Assembly (NCBI GenBank): GCA_027622115.1
Contig: JAQBZS010000001.1
Coordinates: 1-38,487 of the forward strand
Source of the DNA: Planctomycetota bacterium
GTDB lineage: Bacteria; Planctomycetota; Planctomycetia; Planctomycetales; Planctomycetaceae
Length of the DNA: 38,487 bases
Reading direction: 5' to 3'
Position numbers and translations under genes: made by a program. The notes beneath the pieces are model-generated. The model was not told the DNA's origin and searched no databases. It saw only the letters and a list, made by a program, of their open reading frames with translations. This document shows positions 1-9,800 of this stretch, piece by piece; the stretch's first letter is position 1, and each line of letters opens with the position of its first letter.

Positions 1-58
1 CGCGGAGCTTGTTCCGGCCTACTTTTTTCGGAATTGATTCTTGCACGCGGGCCTACTC

Positions 59-700
59 TTAGGCCTCGATCAAGCCGACGCGAATTGCGAGTCGACACAG
101 GTGGACGCGGTTTACGCGGTTCTTCATGCCGAGCCGCTGGCGAATGCTGCGCAAGTGGTTTTCCACGGATTTCGGCGCGACCCCCAACAAGCGGGCGACG
201 TCCTTGATGTCATGTCCCGACGCAACACAGGCCAGGACTTCGCGTTGGCGAGGAGTTAGCGAAGCCAATAGCTTCCGTTCATGGCAGTCGCGATCCAATG
301 TCGGAGCACTCATCGCAGAATCGGCGGGGGCGTCCACGCAGCGGTAGTGCGAGTTCATGCGGCGGAACAACGATCGCACCACCGGTGGCGGTACACGCGG
401 AAGCAAGACTAGGTCCGAACGGTGTTCGGGTAGGAGGTCCAGGAAGCTCGTGGCCGAAAACATTCGACATCGCATGTCGTCAAGGCCGAAGCGGTGACTG
501 ACAGCCATGGGAACTCGGTCGAGGGCGGGCTCCGATGAAATCAAACCGATGTTCAATCCCATTTCATTCATCCTTGAAATGCACTGGTCTTGGAATGCCC
601 GCTTTGCCGATCTTCCGTCCCAATTAAGCAATCCACGCCGCGCGGCAAGTGTGTTCGCCGCCGACACGATGTTTTCCATCGGTATCGACTTATCGGTCAT
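59..700 (-). CDS. LuxR-type HTH transcriptional regulator
   Basis: The 213-residue product is a predicted cytoplasmic DNA-binding regulator. The C-terminal third is a clear LuxR/GerE helix-turn-helix: LTPRQREVL at about 148-156, then the recognition-helix segment VAPKSVENH at about 174-182, followed by a conserved basic stretch. The N-terminal 140 residues match no receiver or PAS domain that I can recognise, and there is no visible receiver aspartate pattern, so the input signal is unknown. The ATG at 700 abuts the stop codon of a short upstream frame (TGA then ATG), which would allow translational coupling if that frame is real. A second in-frame ATG lies seven codons later. A DUF1501 gene lies upstream on the same strand. 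Family assignment is firm; the target genes are unknown. Confidence 0.85.
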   Translation of the reverse strand: MTDKSIPMENIVSAANTLAARRGLLNWDGRSAKRAFQDQCISRMNEMGLNIGLISSEPALDRVPMAVSHRFGLDDMRCRMFSATSFLDLLPEHRSDLVLLPRVPPPVVRSLFRRMNSHYRCVDAPADSAMSAPTLDRDCHERKLLASLTPRQREVLACVASGHDIKDVARLLGVAPKSVENHLRSIRQRLGMKNRVNRVHLCRLAIRVGLIEA

Positions 701-907
701 TCACGATCTTTCAGCCCACATTACTCGCCTAATCCGCAGACTTTGATTGACAGGAATAATTCGCATACGGGTAAGTGCATCTGCCGAAAAGGCATGCTCG
801 GCGGGGGACGGCTCGAAAACCATCGGCAAATTCAGCCGATCGTCCTTCAGAATCATCAAATCATCCGACGCAATTCGAACAGCGCACGACAAAGCCCGAA
901 AGGCCAA
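701..907 (-). CDS. possible small ORF abutting the LuxR gene
   Basis: This 68-codon frame starts at a TTG and ends in TGA directly against the ATG of the regulator. The same frame stays open upstream of the TTG almost to the DUF1501 stop codon at 1002, so about 100 codons are uninterrupted in the 301-bp gap. The product has no recognised domain. It could be a relic of a larger sensory N-terminus of the regulator, a coupled small protein, or chance. Nothing else was seen in the gap. Confidence 0.22.
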   Translation of the reverse strand: MAFRALSCAVRIASDDLMILKDDRLNLPMVFEPSPAEHAFSADALTRMRIIPVNQSLRIRRVMWAERS

Positions 908-1001
908 CGGCCCTCCGGGCTTGTTTGATTCTTGGCGAATTGTCGCTGCGAGAATTATTCTCCACGCGCCATCACGCCAAGTATGAAAGCGAACTTGGAA
1001 C

Positions 1002-2306
1002 CTAGGCGAGTTCCGGAATCGGGTGACCGTCTTCGATCATGTAGACCGGTCGACCGCCCTGATTGATAAATTGCGTCTTCTGGTCGATTCCCAAGACATC
1101 AAAGACCGTGGCCATCAAGTCTTGCGGCTTGATCGTTTTGCTGGCCGGTCGATAGGCCTTGGCATCGGACTCACCAACCGTTTGGCCCATTTTCAGGCCG
1201 CCACCGGCCAGAGCCAATGTGCAGAGCGGACCCCAGTGGTCACGGCCGGCATTGCGATTGATCTTCGGCGTGCGACCGAATTCACCGGTTACCACCAGCA
1301 AGATGTTCTGGTCCAGGCCACGTTGATAAATGTCTTCGACAAATGCCGAGACAGCTTGGTCAACCACCGGCCCGCGACTGTTCATCGCCTTTTCGATCTG
1401 ACCGTGCATGTCCCACCCGCCATAGTTGAGCGTGACAAAGCCACAACCGGCTTCGCACAACCGACGCGCGGTCAACATCTGACTTCCCAGTCCGCTGCCG
1501 TATCGTGCAACAACTCGGGGATCTTCCTGCGATAAGTCGAATGCCTTAGGTGCCTGACCCAGCACCAGATTGAAGGCCTGCTTTTCGAATGCATCCAGGC
1601 CGTCCATCAAGCCGGAGGCATCGGAAGCCCGCTTGAAGCGATCGAAATCATTCAGCAAGGAACGACGATCACCAATGCGTTCGACTTCGGTTCGCAGCGT
1701 CATGTTCTGCTTGGCTTCGGCGTTCGAGCCAAACGGTGCAAAGGCTTTGCCGAGAAACGCCGGGCCATCACTGCTGATGCTGCCCAATCGCACATACGTC
1801 GGCATCCCGGTGACTTGATTGTTGGCACCGCGAATTCTTGAGGCAATCGAACCAATGGACGGGCGAGTCGGTAGGCCGCCGTTGTCGAGGTTGCGATTAC
1901 TGTAGCCCGTCATGACGTAGTGCGTGCCGCTGCCATGACCACTGTCGTTATGGGCAAACGATCGGACAAACGCCATCTTGTCGGCGACTTTCGCCATGCC
2001 TTGGAAATTGCCACCGAGCGACACGCCTGGGAGCACGGTCTTGGCTTCACCAGTGACGCTGCGGTATTCGACCGGAGCCGACATCTTGGGATCAAATGTC
2101 TCGACGTGTGTCGGTCCACCACTCAGCCACAGCCACACAACCGACGTATTCTTCGTGGGCAATCCACTTTTCGCAGCTTGTTCACGAGCCGCCAGCAAAC
2201 CGGGGAGCCCGAGCGATCCGACACCCAATCCGCCGATCTTCAGAAAGTCGCGGCGTGTTTTTCCATCGCAATCCCGAGCACGTCGTTGAGCTTTGAGCGT
2301 CAGCAT
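1002..2306 (-). CDS. DUF1501 family protein, Tat-exported
   Basis: The 434-residue product belongs to the DUF1501 family, which has a sulfatase/alkaline-phosphatase-like fold and is greatly expanded in Planctomycetes. Its substrates are mostly unknown. The N-terminus carries a twin-arginine signal (RRDFLK at 18-23, then a Gly/Leu-rich hydrophobic stretch), so it is exported folded. Family hallmarks are visible: WLWLSGGPTHVETFDPK near the start of the mature part, GWDMHGQ in the middle, and GEFGRTPKINRNAGRDHWG in the C-terminal half. The reading frame is open back to 2444, but the ATG at 2306 is preceded by a good GGAG site and places the Tat motif correctly, so I chose it. Unlike many family members, no DUF1549/DUF1553 cytochrome partner lies next to it. 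Confidence 0.9.
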   Translation of the reverse strand: MLTLKAQRRARDCDGKTRRDFLKIGGLGVGSLGLPGLLAAREQAAKSGLPTKNTSVVWLWLSGGPTHVETFDPKMSAPVEYRSVTGEAKTVLPGVSLGGNFQGMAKVADKMAFVRSFAHNDSGHGSGTHYVMTGYSNRNLDNGGLPTRPSIGSIASRIRGANNQVTGMPTYVRLGSISSDGPAFLGKAFAPFGSNAEAKQNMTLRTEVERIGDRRSLLNDFDRFKRASDASGLMDGLDAFEKQAFNLVLGQAPKAFDLSQEDPRVVARYGSGLGSQMLTARRLCEAGCGFVTLNYGGWDMHGQIEKAMNSRGPVVDQAVSAFVEDIYQRGLDQNILLVVTGEFGRTPKINRNAGRDHWGPLCTLALAGGGLKMGQTVGESDAKAYRPASKTIKPQDLMATVFDVLGIDQKTQFINQGGRPVYMIEDGHPIPELA

Positions 2307-2452
2307 GGTTGTTCTCCAGGAATGTCGGGCGGCGTAATTCGTTTGTTCCACCCGGCGAAACGAGATGCCACAAACCGTCAACGCGAAGAGGTCACGTCCT
2401 GTGTCCAGGGCGTTGAACCATCGAGTTACGGCACCTAAGTCCAATGACCGTC

Positions 2453-2481
2453 AGATTATGCGTCGATCCATCAGTCGTCAA
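2453..2481 (-). promoter_or_regulatory. candidate sigma70-type promoter for the DUF1501 gene
   Basis: On the minus strand TTGACG (2481-2476) is followed by exactly 17 bases and then TAATCT (2458-2453). The -35 box matches consensus at five of six positions. The -10 box matches only at its first, second and last positions. It would give a leader of about 140 bases before the ATG at 2306. This is pattern evidence only. Confidence 0.35.
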
Positions 2482-2538
2482 TGCAAAATATAAAAAACCG
2501 CTTATGCGATCTGGTTTCTCGCAGTGGAGGGACCACTT

Positions 2539-4137
2539 TTAACGGCTACCCAGAACAAGATACGGCTGGAGCGGCAGTTCTTTCCCTTTCACTCGAACGG
2601 GATCCAGAGCCATGCACTCAATCGAATCCTGCACCATCTCGTACGTTTTGGGGCCAATCACGACTTGATGCGGCAAAGCGACCGACGATTCCAGTCGGCT
2701 GGCGACGTTGACCGTGTCGCCGATGACCGTGTAATCGCGGCGTTGAAGCGAACCAATGTCGCCTGCCACCGCCGGGCCGGAATTGACTCCGACTCGCATG
2801 CGAATCTTGTACGTTCCGAACAACTCAAAGTTGTACTTGTCCAGTGCCTCTTGCATCTGAAGTGCGGCGCGGACGGCGCGAATCGCATGGTCGGCCTGAG
2901 TCAGCGGCGCTCCGAAGATTGCCATGATTGCGTCGCCGATGAATTTGTCGACGGTGCCGCCCTCGTCGAAAATCGCCTGCGTCAGTCGTTCGAAGATGCC
3001 GTTCAAGAACGTGGCGACTTCCGTGGCGGTCATCTTTTCGGACATGGCGGTGAAGCCGGACAGGTCGGCGAACAGGATGCTGATCTCGCGCTCTTCCGGT
3101 TCAATCTTGCCCGATCCGGCAAAACTCAGGATGCGTTCCACCACCGCCGGCGAGCTATACCGCGACAAGCGTTCTCGGTCCCGTTCCTCCTTTTGAAGTC
3201 GCTCACGGAGCAAGATCTGCTCCAACCCCACGGCGGTGAACAATGCCATCGCCGCCAGGATTTCGAGTTCGCTTTCCGTAAAGCAAGAGTCCTCTTCCAG
3301 CGTGTCGAGATACAGCAATCCGGTGACGTTCCCGTTGCGATAGAGCGGCGCGCACATCGCTGAACGGACCTGCTGTTCCTGCAAACTGGCGGCGTGGGCG
3401 TAATTGTCTCGCCGAGCGTCTTTAACCAATACACAATTCTTGCCGTCGACGGCTTCTCCAGTCACCGTTTGACTCAGCCTGATTTCATCGCCGGGATAGA
3501 CCGATCGGGTGGATTTCAGGTCGATGCGTTTCGATGCTGCGTCGTAGAGACCAACGGCACCGCGTTCGCAGCGGAACGTGGAGAACAACAGTTCCAGAAT
3601 GCTGTCGAGCATTTCGTCCAGCCCTTGAGCGGTGAGCAGCATTTCGCCGGCTCGATTGAATGCCCGAATGAGCGACGATTGCCGGTCCACGGCGGATACC
3701 TGCGGCGTGTGGTCCGCCATGTCGTCAAGCTCGACGATTTCGTCGCTGACGATCATCGACTGAGCGTAGTCGTGAATGTTGATCGAATTCACGATGCTGA
3801 CATCGCCCGGCTGAGTCGACTCGATCGCCGTCACGTTTCCCGATTCGACCAGATGGACTCGCACGTCGAACGTGCCGAGTTTGACAACGTCGTTGTGAGT
3901 CAAACGCGCAGTCGTCACTCGCTGATCGTTGACCAGGGTGCCGTATCGGCTGTTCAAGTCCGTGATCGTCCAGCCGTCGGCGTCCGAGTGCAATTGGGAG
4001 TGACGTCCCGAAATGCCCATTCCGCCGGGGGAAACGACATCGCATTCCGGGGCGCGACCGATCACCACGATTCCCGATTCGAATTCGCGGGAACACGATC
4101 GACCATCGACGAAGTATGTCAACCGAATGACGGGCAT
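2539..4137 (-). CDS. FHA-GAF-class III adenylate cyclase
   Basis: The 532-residue cytoplasmic protein has three modules. Residues 1-100 form an FHA phosphothreonine-binding domain (GRAPECD at 27-33, SGRHSQLH at 43-50, LNSRYGT at 61-67). Residues 155-310 form a GAF domain. Residues 345-530 form a class III nucleotidyl cyclase domain. The catalytic set is complete: metal-binding D358 (FADLSGF) and D402 (GDAIMAIFG), substrate-specifying K398 and D468 (RRDYTVIGD), and transition-state N477 and R481 (NVASRLE). Lys/Asp at the specificity sites predicts ATP rather than GTP as substrate, hence cAMP as product. The FHA module suggests control by a Ser/Thr kinase; this window encodes two kinases, but a link is inference. 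There is no obvious Shine-Dalgarno before the ATG. Confidence 0.93.
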   Translation of the reverse strand: MPVIRLTYFVDGRSCSREFESGIVVIGRAPECDVVSPGGMGISGRHSQLHSDADGWTITDLNSRYGTLVNDQRVTTARLTHNDVVKLGTFDVRVHLVESGNVTAIESTQPGDVSIVNSINIHDYAQSMIVSDEIVELDDMADHTPQVSAVDRQSSLIRAFNRAGEMLLTAQGLDEMLDSILELLFSTFRCERGAVGLYDAASKRIDLKSTRSVYPGDEIRLSQTVTGEAVDGKNCVLVKDARRDNYAHAASLQEQQVRSAMCAPLYRNGNVTGLLYLDTLEEDSCFTESELEILAAMALFTAVGLEQILLRERLQKEERDRERLSRYSSPAVVERILSFAGSGKIEPEEREISILFADLSGFTAMSEKMTATEVATFLNGIFERLTQAIFDEGGTVDKFIGDAIMAIFGAPLTQADHAIRAVRAALQMQEALDKYNFELFGTYKIRMRVGVNSGPAVAGDIGSLQRRDYTVIGDTVNVASRLESSVALPHQVVIGPKTYEMVQDSIECMALDPVRVKGKELPLQPYLVLGSR

Positions 4138-4524
4138 GGTTGGCGGCCCTTTGATTAGTGGTGAGATTGCGATGGATGGAATGAGGCCCTCTGCTGGAAG
4201 TCCGAGTTTTCAACACCCTACCCCGGACGAGCCGGAACCCAAAAGGGCGAACACGCCCCAACTCGGGCAATTGATCGGACTGATCTGCCCAATTTCTGAG
4301 GCACCTTGAAGCGACAAGTGCGCGGTTCCGGGACGCTGTTTATACAGTCCAATGGGCCAAAAGGTGATCAACGCCCCGGTCTGCCGGTCGTGGTGCCCAA
4401 CTCACCCGCCCCCGAAAACAGAACCGACTTATTTGAAATTCCCCCAAATCTGTTGACTCATTCTGGTCCAATCGGATACGTCCCAACCATCGGCGTTCGG
4501 AATCCTTTCTCCGTGAGTGAAACA
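4138..4524. other. 387-bp divergent intergenic region
   Basis: This gap separates the divergently transcribed cyclase and the metal-efflux cluster, so it must hold both promoters. A TTGACT hexamer near 4451 on the plus strand has no convincing -10 partner. At 4202-4222 it holds a motif that recurs at 26948. No gene was seen; a reading-frame extension of the next gene back to 4306 has no family support. Confidence 0.5.
4202..4222 (+). repeat. short repeat, copy 1 of 2
   Basis: The core TTTTCAACACCCTACC, preceded by CCGAG, occurs here and again at 26948-26969, where one extra A follows the CCGAG. Such ends resemble outer ends of insertion sequences, but no partner inverted copy was found nearby. 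It may be a relic of an element or a shared regulatory sequence. Confidence 0.35.
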
Positions 4525-5007
4525 ATGTTGAGAACCGCAACATCCCTGATAACCATCGCATGCGTGTTCGCGCATGCGTTGTTGGGATGTTGCATTCACC
4601 ACGCACATGCATGCGGATCGGATGAGCTTTGTTCGAACCAGTGCCGCGTGAGATTGGCTCAAAAGGTCGATTCTCACGAAGCGCGCGAGTCCGCTGAAGC
4701 GAATCATGGTTGCTGCGATGGGTCGCATGGCGCAGCACCGTTGTCGGCGTCGCCTGGAGGCCCTCAAGAAAGTGCCCCCGAGCCATCGCATGGCTGCTGC
4801 GACGAAGAGTCCTGCCAATGGACCAACATGCAGACTCAGGTCGAAGTGCCGTCCAGTTGCAGTTCGGTCGCCACGTTCAACCGCTGCGATCCGAGTTCCT
4901 TGCTCGTAACACGACAGCGTGATTGTCTTCGTCGATGGAGCATGGCTCTCGACAGGCTCTCCTCATCTCTGCGCGTGCATGCGCTCGATCAGGTCTGGCA
5001 GCTTTAG
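4525..5007 (+). CDS. Cys/His-rich exported protein of the efflux cluster
   Basis: The 160-residue product begins with a hydrophobic signal sequence ending in ALLGC, which could be a lipobox with C22 as the lipidated residue. The remainder is rich in Cys and His: CCIHHAHAC at 22-30, CSNQC at 36-40, and two copies of HGCCD at 61-65 and 89-93. This pattern suggests soft-metal binding in the periplasm. I do not recognise a named family. It is the first gene of a plus-strand cluster with an RND adaptor and permease, so a role as metal chaperone or sensor for that pump is a reasonable inference. I prefer the ATG at 4525, because it puts the signal peptide at the N-terminus, over the upstream in-frame start at 4306. 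Confidence 0.7.
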   Translation: MLRTATSLITIACVFAHALLGCCIHHAHACGSDELCSNQCRVRLAQKVDSHEARESAEANHGCCDGSHGAAPLSASPGGPQESAPEPSHGCCDEESCQWTNMQTQVEVPSSCSSVATFNRCDPSSLLVTRQRDCLRRWSMALDRLSSSLRVHALDQVWQL

Positions 5008-5093
5008 GCGCCTCGGATCGGCAACGCGACGGCGGCTTAGCCTGGCGGCACCGGCATTGATCGCAGTTTCGCCCATTCTGCCCAATGACGTAC

Positions 5094-5148
5094 GTCCCAT
5101 TTGCCCCATAAGCCGCATCACTCATGGGACTTATGCGACGGATGGGAC
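5094..5148. repeat. imperfect hairpin between Cys/His gene and adaptor gene
   Basis: The arms 5094-5112 (GTCCCATTTGCCCCATAAG) and 5130-5148 (CTTATGCGACGGATGGGAC) are complementary at 15 of 19 positions around a 17-base loop. The loop carries a further ATGGGA. It may attenuate transcription within the operon or be a copy of a dispersed repeat. Confidence 0.4.
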
Positions 5149-5285
5149 TGATGTTGATCCCCTCTGGAGCTTGGACGTCAGGTTTGTCGGTCAACCCGAG
5201 GGCTGACGCCGCTGACGCCGGGGCTAAATGCTGTCGCCGCTTCGCGGCTGAATCAGCGCACGAACACACTTCCACAGGTGACATC

Positions 5286-6764
5286 ATGAATCCACCCAAA
5301 CTACCTCCGAAGTTGATCGGTTGGATCATCGCCGTGGTGATTGCTGCCGGAGTCTTCTGGCAGTCCCGGTTATGGCTGCCGTCCGCCAAACAATGGCTCG
5401 CCAATCAGTTGGCGGAAGAACTTCTGGCATCGCAAAAAGACAAACCGTCCGACGCCGCCGCCGATCCGCACGCAGGTCACGACCATGCCGGACACGACGA
5501 CGGATCGTCGCTCGAGTTGTCGAAACAGGCGAGGCACAACATTGGCCTGACCAACGACATGATCCGTGAAATCGAATTGCAGGACTTCGTCCGAACGATC
5601 AGCGTGCCGGCGATCGTGGTTGAGCGGACCGGGCGAACGCGTCTCAAGGTCGTCGCGCCGATGACGGGCGTCGTAACCGCCGTGAATCTCATCAAAGGTG
5701 AATCGATCGAGCCTGGCCGGTTGTTGTTTCGGATCCGACTGACTCACGAGGAACTCGTTCAGGCTCAAACCGTGTTCCTGAAGACGCTGGGTGAATTGGA
5801 TGTCGAAGTCCGCGAGATCAAGCGTCTCAAGGGAATCACGAATCAAGGTGTGATCGCCGGCAAGGTGCTGCTGGAACGAGAATACAGCATGCAGAAGCTC
5901 GAAGCCGAGTTGAGCGCGTATCGCGAGGCGTTGCTGCTCCATGGACTTTCGGAGTCCCAAGTCAACACGATCGCCGAGCGTCGAAAATTACTCGGTGAGT
6001 TGGACGTTATGGCTCCCGGCATGCACACGGAAACCGGCGAGGTGCGTTTGCGCAAGAACGAGGTTGAACCCAACGCGTTGCGGCAGGCGGCGGCGGTTGC
6101 CGAGATACCGCTCGAACGCCGCGAGTTTGTGGTGCAGGATCTCAACGTGACGAAAGGCGAATACGTCCAGGCAGGCCAGACGCTGACGGTGTTGGCCGAC
6201 TTCGCCGAACTCTACATCGAAGGCCGCGCGTTCGAGCACGACACGGACCAACTCGCGACGGCAACGCGAGAAGGCTGGAGCGTGCAAGCGGTTTCGGAAA
6301 CCGGCACGCATCACAAGTCCATGGACGGGTTGAAGATTCTGTTCCTCAACAACGAAATCGAAGCGGAGTCACGCGCGCTGCACTTCTACGTCGGATTGAA
6401 GAACGAGATCGTCAACGAATCGGCGACCGCAGCTAAGCATCGCTTTGTGACCTGGCGCTATCGTCCCGGCCAGCGAATGCAGCTGCGCATTCCCGTGGAA
6501 CGGTGGCAGAACCGCATCGTGTTGCCGATCGATGCGGTGGCTCAGGAAGGTGCCGAGTTCTTCGTCTTTCAACAGAACGGCGACCACTTCGATCGTAAAC
6601 CGGTGCATGTCGAACACCGGGACCAGAAGTGGGCCGTGATTGCCAATGACGGCTCGCTGTTTCCGCGAGACGCCGTGGCGATGACCGGCGCGCATCTCAT
6701 GCAGGTCGCGCTGAAGAACAAAGCCGGCGGGGCACCCGATCCGCACGCGGGACACAACCACTGA
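5286..6764 (+). CDS. RND efflux periplasmic adaptor subunit (HlyD/CusB-like)
   Basis: The 492-residue product is a membrane-fusion protein that would bridge the inner-membrane RND permease to an outer-membrane channel. An N-terminal membrane anchor lies at about 10-28. It is followed by a His-rich stretch with PHAGHDHAGHDD at 61-72, then the lipoyl/beta-barrel part (LKVVAPMTGVVTAVNLIKGE) and an alpha-helical hairpin. The C-terminus ends in DPHAGHNH, so the same DPHAGH motif stands at both ends of the mature protein. This favours metal ions as cargo or ligand. The ATG at 5286 follows an AGGTGA site; longer in-frame starts to 5124 add an unlikely extension. No outer-membrane factor gene is present in the cluster. 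Family assignment is firm; the metal is not known. Confidence 0.9.
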   Translation: MNPPKLPPKLIGWIIAVVIAAGVFWQSRLWLPSAKQWLANQLAEELLASQKDKPSDAAADPHAGHDHAGHDDGSSLELSKQARHNIGLTNDMIREIELQDFVRTISVPAIVVERTGRTRLKVVAPMTGVVTAVNLIKGESIEPGRLLFRIRLTHEELVQAQTVFLKTLGELDVEVREIKRLKGITNQGVIAGKVLLEREYSMQKLEAELSAYREALLLHGLSESQVNTIAERRKLLGELDVMAPGMHTETGEVRLRKNEVEPNALRQAAAVAEIPLERREFVVQDLNVTKGEYVQAGQTLTVLADFAELYIEGRAFEHDTDQLATATREGWSVQAVSETGTHHKSMDGLKILFLNNEIEAESRALHFYVGLKNEIVNESATAAKHRFVTWRYRPGQRMQLRIPVERWQNRIVLPIDAVAQEGAEFFVFQQNGDHFDRKPVHVEHRDQKWAVIANDGSLFPRDAVAMTGAHLMQVALKNKAGGAPDPHAGHNH

Positions 6765-6788
6765 CCGACCCCAGCGTCCAGAAGATCG

Positions 6789-6813
6789 AAAATCAAAAAT
6801 CAAAAATCAAAAA
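6789..6813 (+). repeat. AAAATCA heptamer tandem repeat before the permease start
   Basis: Three perfect copies of AAAATCA plus a partial fourth lie 8-33 bases upstream of the permease ATG, in the spacer where a ribosome binding site would be expected. No Shine-Dalgarno is visible. Copy-number change by slippage would alter the spacing between adaptor stop and permease start. Confidence 0.6.
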
Positions 6814-6821
6814 CGTCTCCC

Positions 6822-9800
6822 ATGCTGAACGCCATTATTCGATTCGCACTCCGCCAACGCATGCTGATCCTGGTGTTTTCCCTGTTTCTGATGGGAGCCG
6901 GCGGGTGGCAGGCGATCCAGATGGATATCGACGTCTTCCCGAACCTGAACCGTCCTCGAGTGGTGGTCATGGTCGAAGCGCCGGGCATGGCACCGGAAGA
7001 AGTCGAGGCGCTCATTACGATTCCGATCGAAACGGCCATCAACGGCGCGAACGGCGTGGAAGCGGTCCGCAGTTCGGCCGGCGTCGGCATCTCGGTGACC
7101 TACGTGGAATTTGATTGGGGCACCGACATCTACAACGACCGGCAAATTGTGATGGAGCGCTTGCAACTCGTGCAGGACCGCATGCCGCCCGGCATCAAGC
7201 CGCAGCTCGCGCCGATTTCGTCGATCATGGGCCAGATCATCATGGTCGGCATGTGGAGCGAAGGCGGCAAAACGTCGCCGCTGGAAGTGCGGACGCTGGC
7301 GGATTGGGTCGTTCGACAACGGCTGCTCACGATTCCCGGTGTCTCGCAGGTGTTCACGATGGGTGGCGGGCGGATGCAGTTTCAAGTGCTCGTCGATCCC
7401 GATCGGCTGCTGGACTACGGCGTCACATTGCACGACGTCAAACTCGCGTGCCAAGAGAGCAACGAGAACGCCACCGGGGGATATCTCGACGATCAAGGAC
7501 CGAACGAATTCCTCGTGCGGGCTCTCGGTCGTATCCAGACCATCGACGACCTGAAGAAAGTCGTGGTCAAGATGCGTGAAGGACGTCCGGTACTGCTGAC
7601 GCAAGTCGCCGACGTTGTTCACGGGGCGCAGGTCAAGCGAGGTGACAGTTCGGCGTATGTCCGCAACGACGCGGGTGCATTCTCCGGCGGATCGTCGGTG
7701 ATCCTGACCATCAACAAACAGCCGAACGCGGATACTCGCGAAGTCACCGACGAGATCACCAAGGCGCTGGAAGAGTTGAAGCCGACCTTGCCGGACGACA
7801 TTCGGATCAAGCCGGGACTGTATTCGCAAAAAGCGTTCATCGATCGCGCCATCGAAAACGTTGTGGAAGCTCTACGCGACGGCGGCATCCTCGTGGTCGT
7901 CATCCTGTTTCTGTTCCTGATGAATTTCCGCACGACATTCATCACGCTCACGGCGATTCCGTTGTCGATCGCGATTACGGCGCTCGTGTTTGCCGCCTTT
8001 GGCTTATCGATCAACACCATGACGCTCGGCGGATTGGCGGTGGCCATCGGCGAACTGGTCGACGACGCCATTGTCGACGTGGAAAACATCTTCCGGCGTC
8101 TGCGCGAGAATCGCCACGCAGAGCATCCGAAGCACGCGCTGCTCGTCGTGTTTCAGGCGAGTTGTGAAATCCGCAACTCGATCGTCTTCGGGACCATGAT
8201 CGTCGTCTTGGTGTTCTTGCCGCTGTTCGCCCTGTCCGGCATGGAAGGCCGTCTGTTCGCGCCGCTGGGAGTGGCCTACATCGTGTCCATTCTCTCGTCG
8301 CTCGTTGTTTCGCTGACGCTGACGCCCGTGCTGTCTTACTGGCTGCTTTCCGGTCCGACGCTGATGAAGACCGAGAAAGACGGGCCTCTGTTGCGTTTCC
8401 TGAAATGGGCTTCCGGCGCGGTCATGTCGCTGAGCCTGCGAAATGCCAAGACCATGCTGATCCTCGGCTCGTGTGGTGTGGCGATTGCCTTCGCGGCGCT
8501 CGCCAGTCTGGAGCGAGACTTCCTGCCGCCGTTCAACGAGGGTGTGGCGCAGCTCAATGTCGTGTTGCCGCCGGGGACGTCGCTGAAGAAGTCGAACGAC
8601 ATTGGCGAAACCGTGATCAAGCGGCTCATGGCTGTTGAAGGGGTCGAGGCGGTCTCCAGACGTACCGGTCGAGCCGAACTCGACGAACACGCTGAAGGCG
8701 TCAACATCACCGAGTTGATCATCAACTTCGACCCGAGTTCCGGCCGCACCCGTGACGAGGTCCTCGACGAAATCCGACACGCGATGGAAGACATTCCCGG
8801 GATCGTCACGACGGTCGAACAGCCGATCTCGCATTTGATCTCGCACATGATCTCCGGCGTGAAAGCTCAAGTCGGCATCAAGATCTACGGCGACGACCTC
8901 AACCTTCTGCGACGCAAAGCACAGGAGATGGCGGCGAAAATGCGAGCCATCGACGGCGTCACCGACTTACTGGTCGAACCGCAGGTCGAGATCCCGCAAC
9001 TCCGCATCCAGCTCGATCGAGACAAGCTCGTTTTGTACGGACTCACTCCGGCCTACGTGAATGAGTACATCTCGACCGCGATGAACGGCGTGGTGGTCAG
9101 CGAAGTTCTCCTCGGACAACGCACGTTCGATCTGCTGATTCGGATGCGTGAAGAATACCGCGAAGACATGCAGGCGTTGGAACGACTGTCGATCGATCTA
9201 CCCCACGGCGGCACGACGCCTTTGTCGTCCGTCGCGAAGATCTACAAGTCGAGCGGGCCGAACACGATCAACCGCGAACTGGTTCGGCGTCGCATCGTGA
9301 TCCAGTGCAACGTCACCGGTCGCGGATTGGTGGACGTCGTCACCGAAATGCAGGCGGCGCAAGAGTCGGTCGTCGAATCATTGCCGCCGGGTTACTTCGT
9401 GAAATACGAAGGCCAGTTTCAAAGCGAGAAGTCCGCGAGCCGTATCCTTGGCATCTTGTTCGGTGTGTCGTTGCTCGGCGTGCTGATGGTGCTGTACACG
9501 ATGTTTCGGTCCATCAATTTCTCGATACAGGTGATGGCCGCGTTGCCGATGGCCTTCATCGGCTCCGTGACCGCGTTGGTGATCACCAATCAGACACTCA
9601 CCGTCGCGGCGATGGTCGGATTCATTTCGCTGGGCGGCATCGCCTCCCGCAACGGCATCCTGCTGCTGAACCATTACCTGCACCTCGTCCGCTACGAAGG
9701 CGAAACATGGTCGCGGGACATGATTATCCGCGCCGGCAAAGAGCGACTGGCACCCGTGCTGATGACCGCGTTGACCTCCGGAATTGGACTCGTCCCGTTG

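Noticed and set aside
4306..4524. N-terminal extension of the Cys/His-rich protein
   Set aside because: It would bury the signal peptide internally; the ATG at 4525 gives a standard exported protein.
6807..8870. Two long minus-strand frames (6807-7829 and 8004-8870)
   Set aside because: They are antisense to conserved RND permease sequence and their products are Arg/His/Asp-rich without any known domain.
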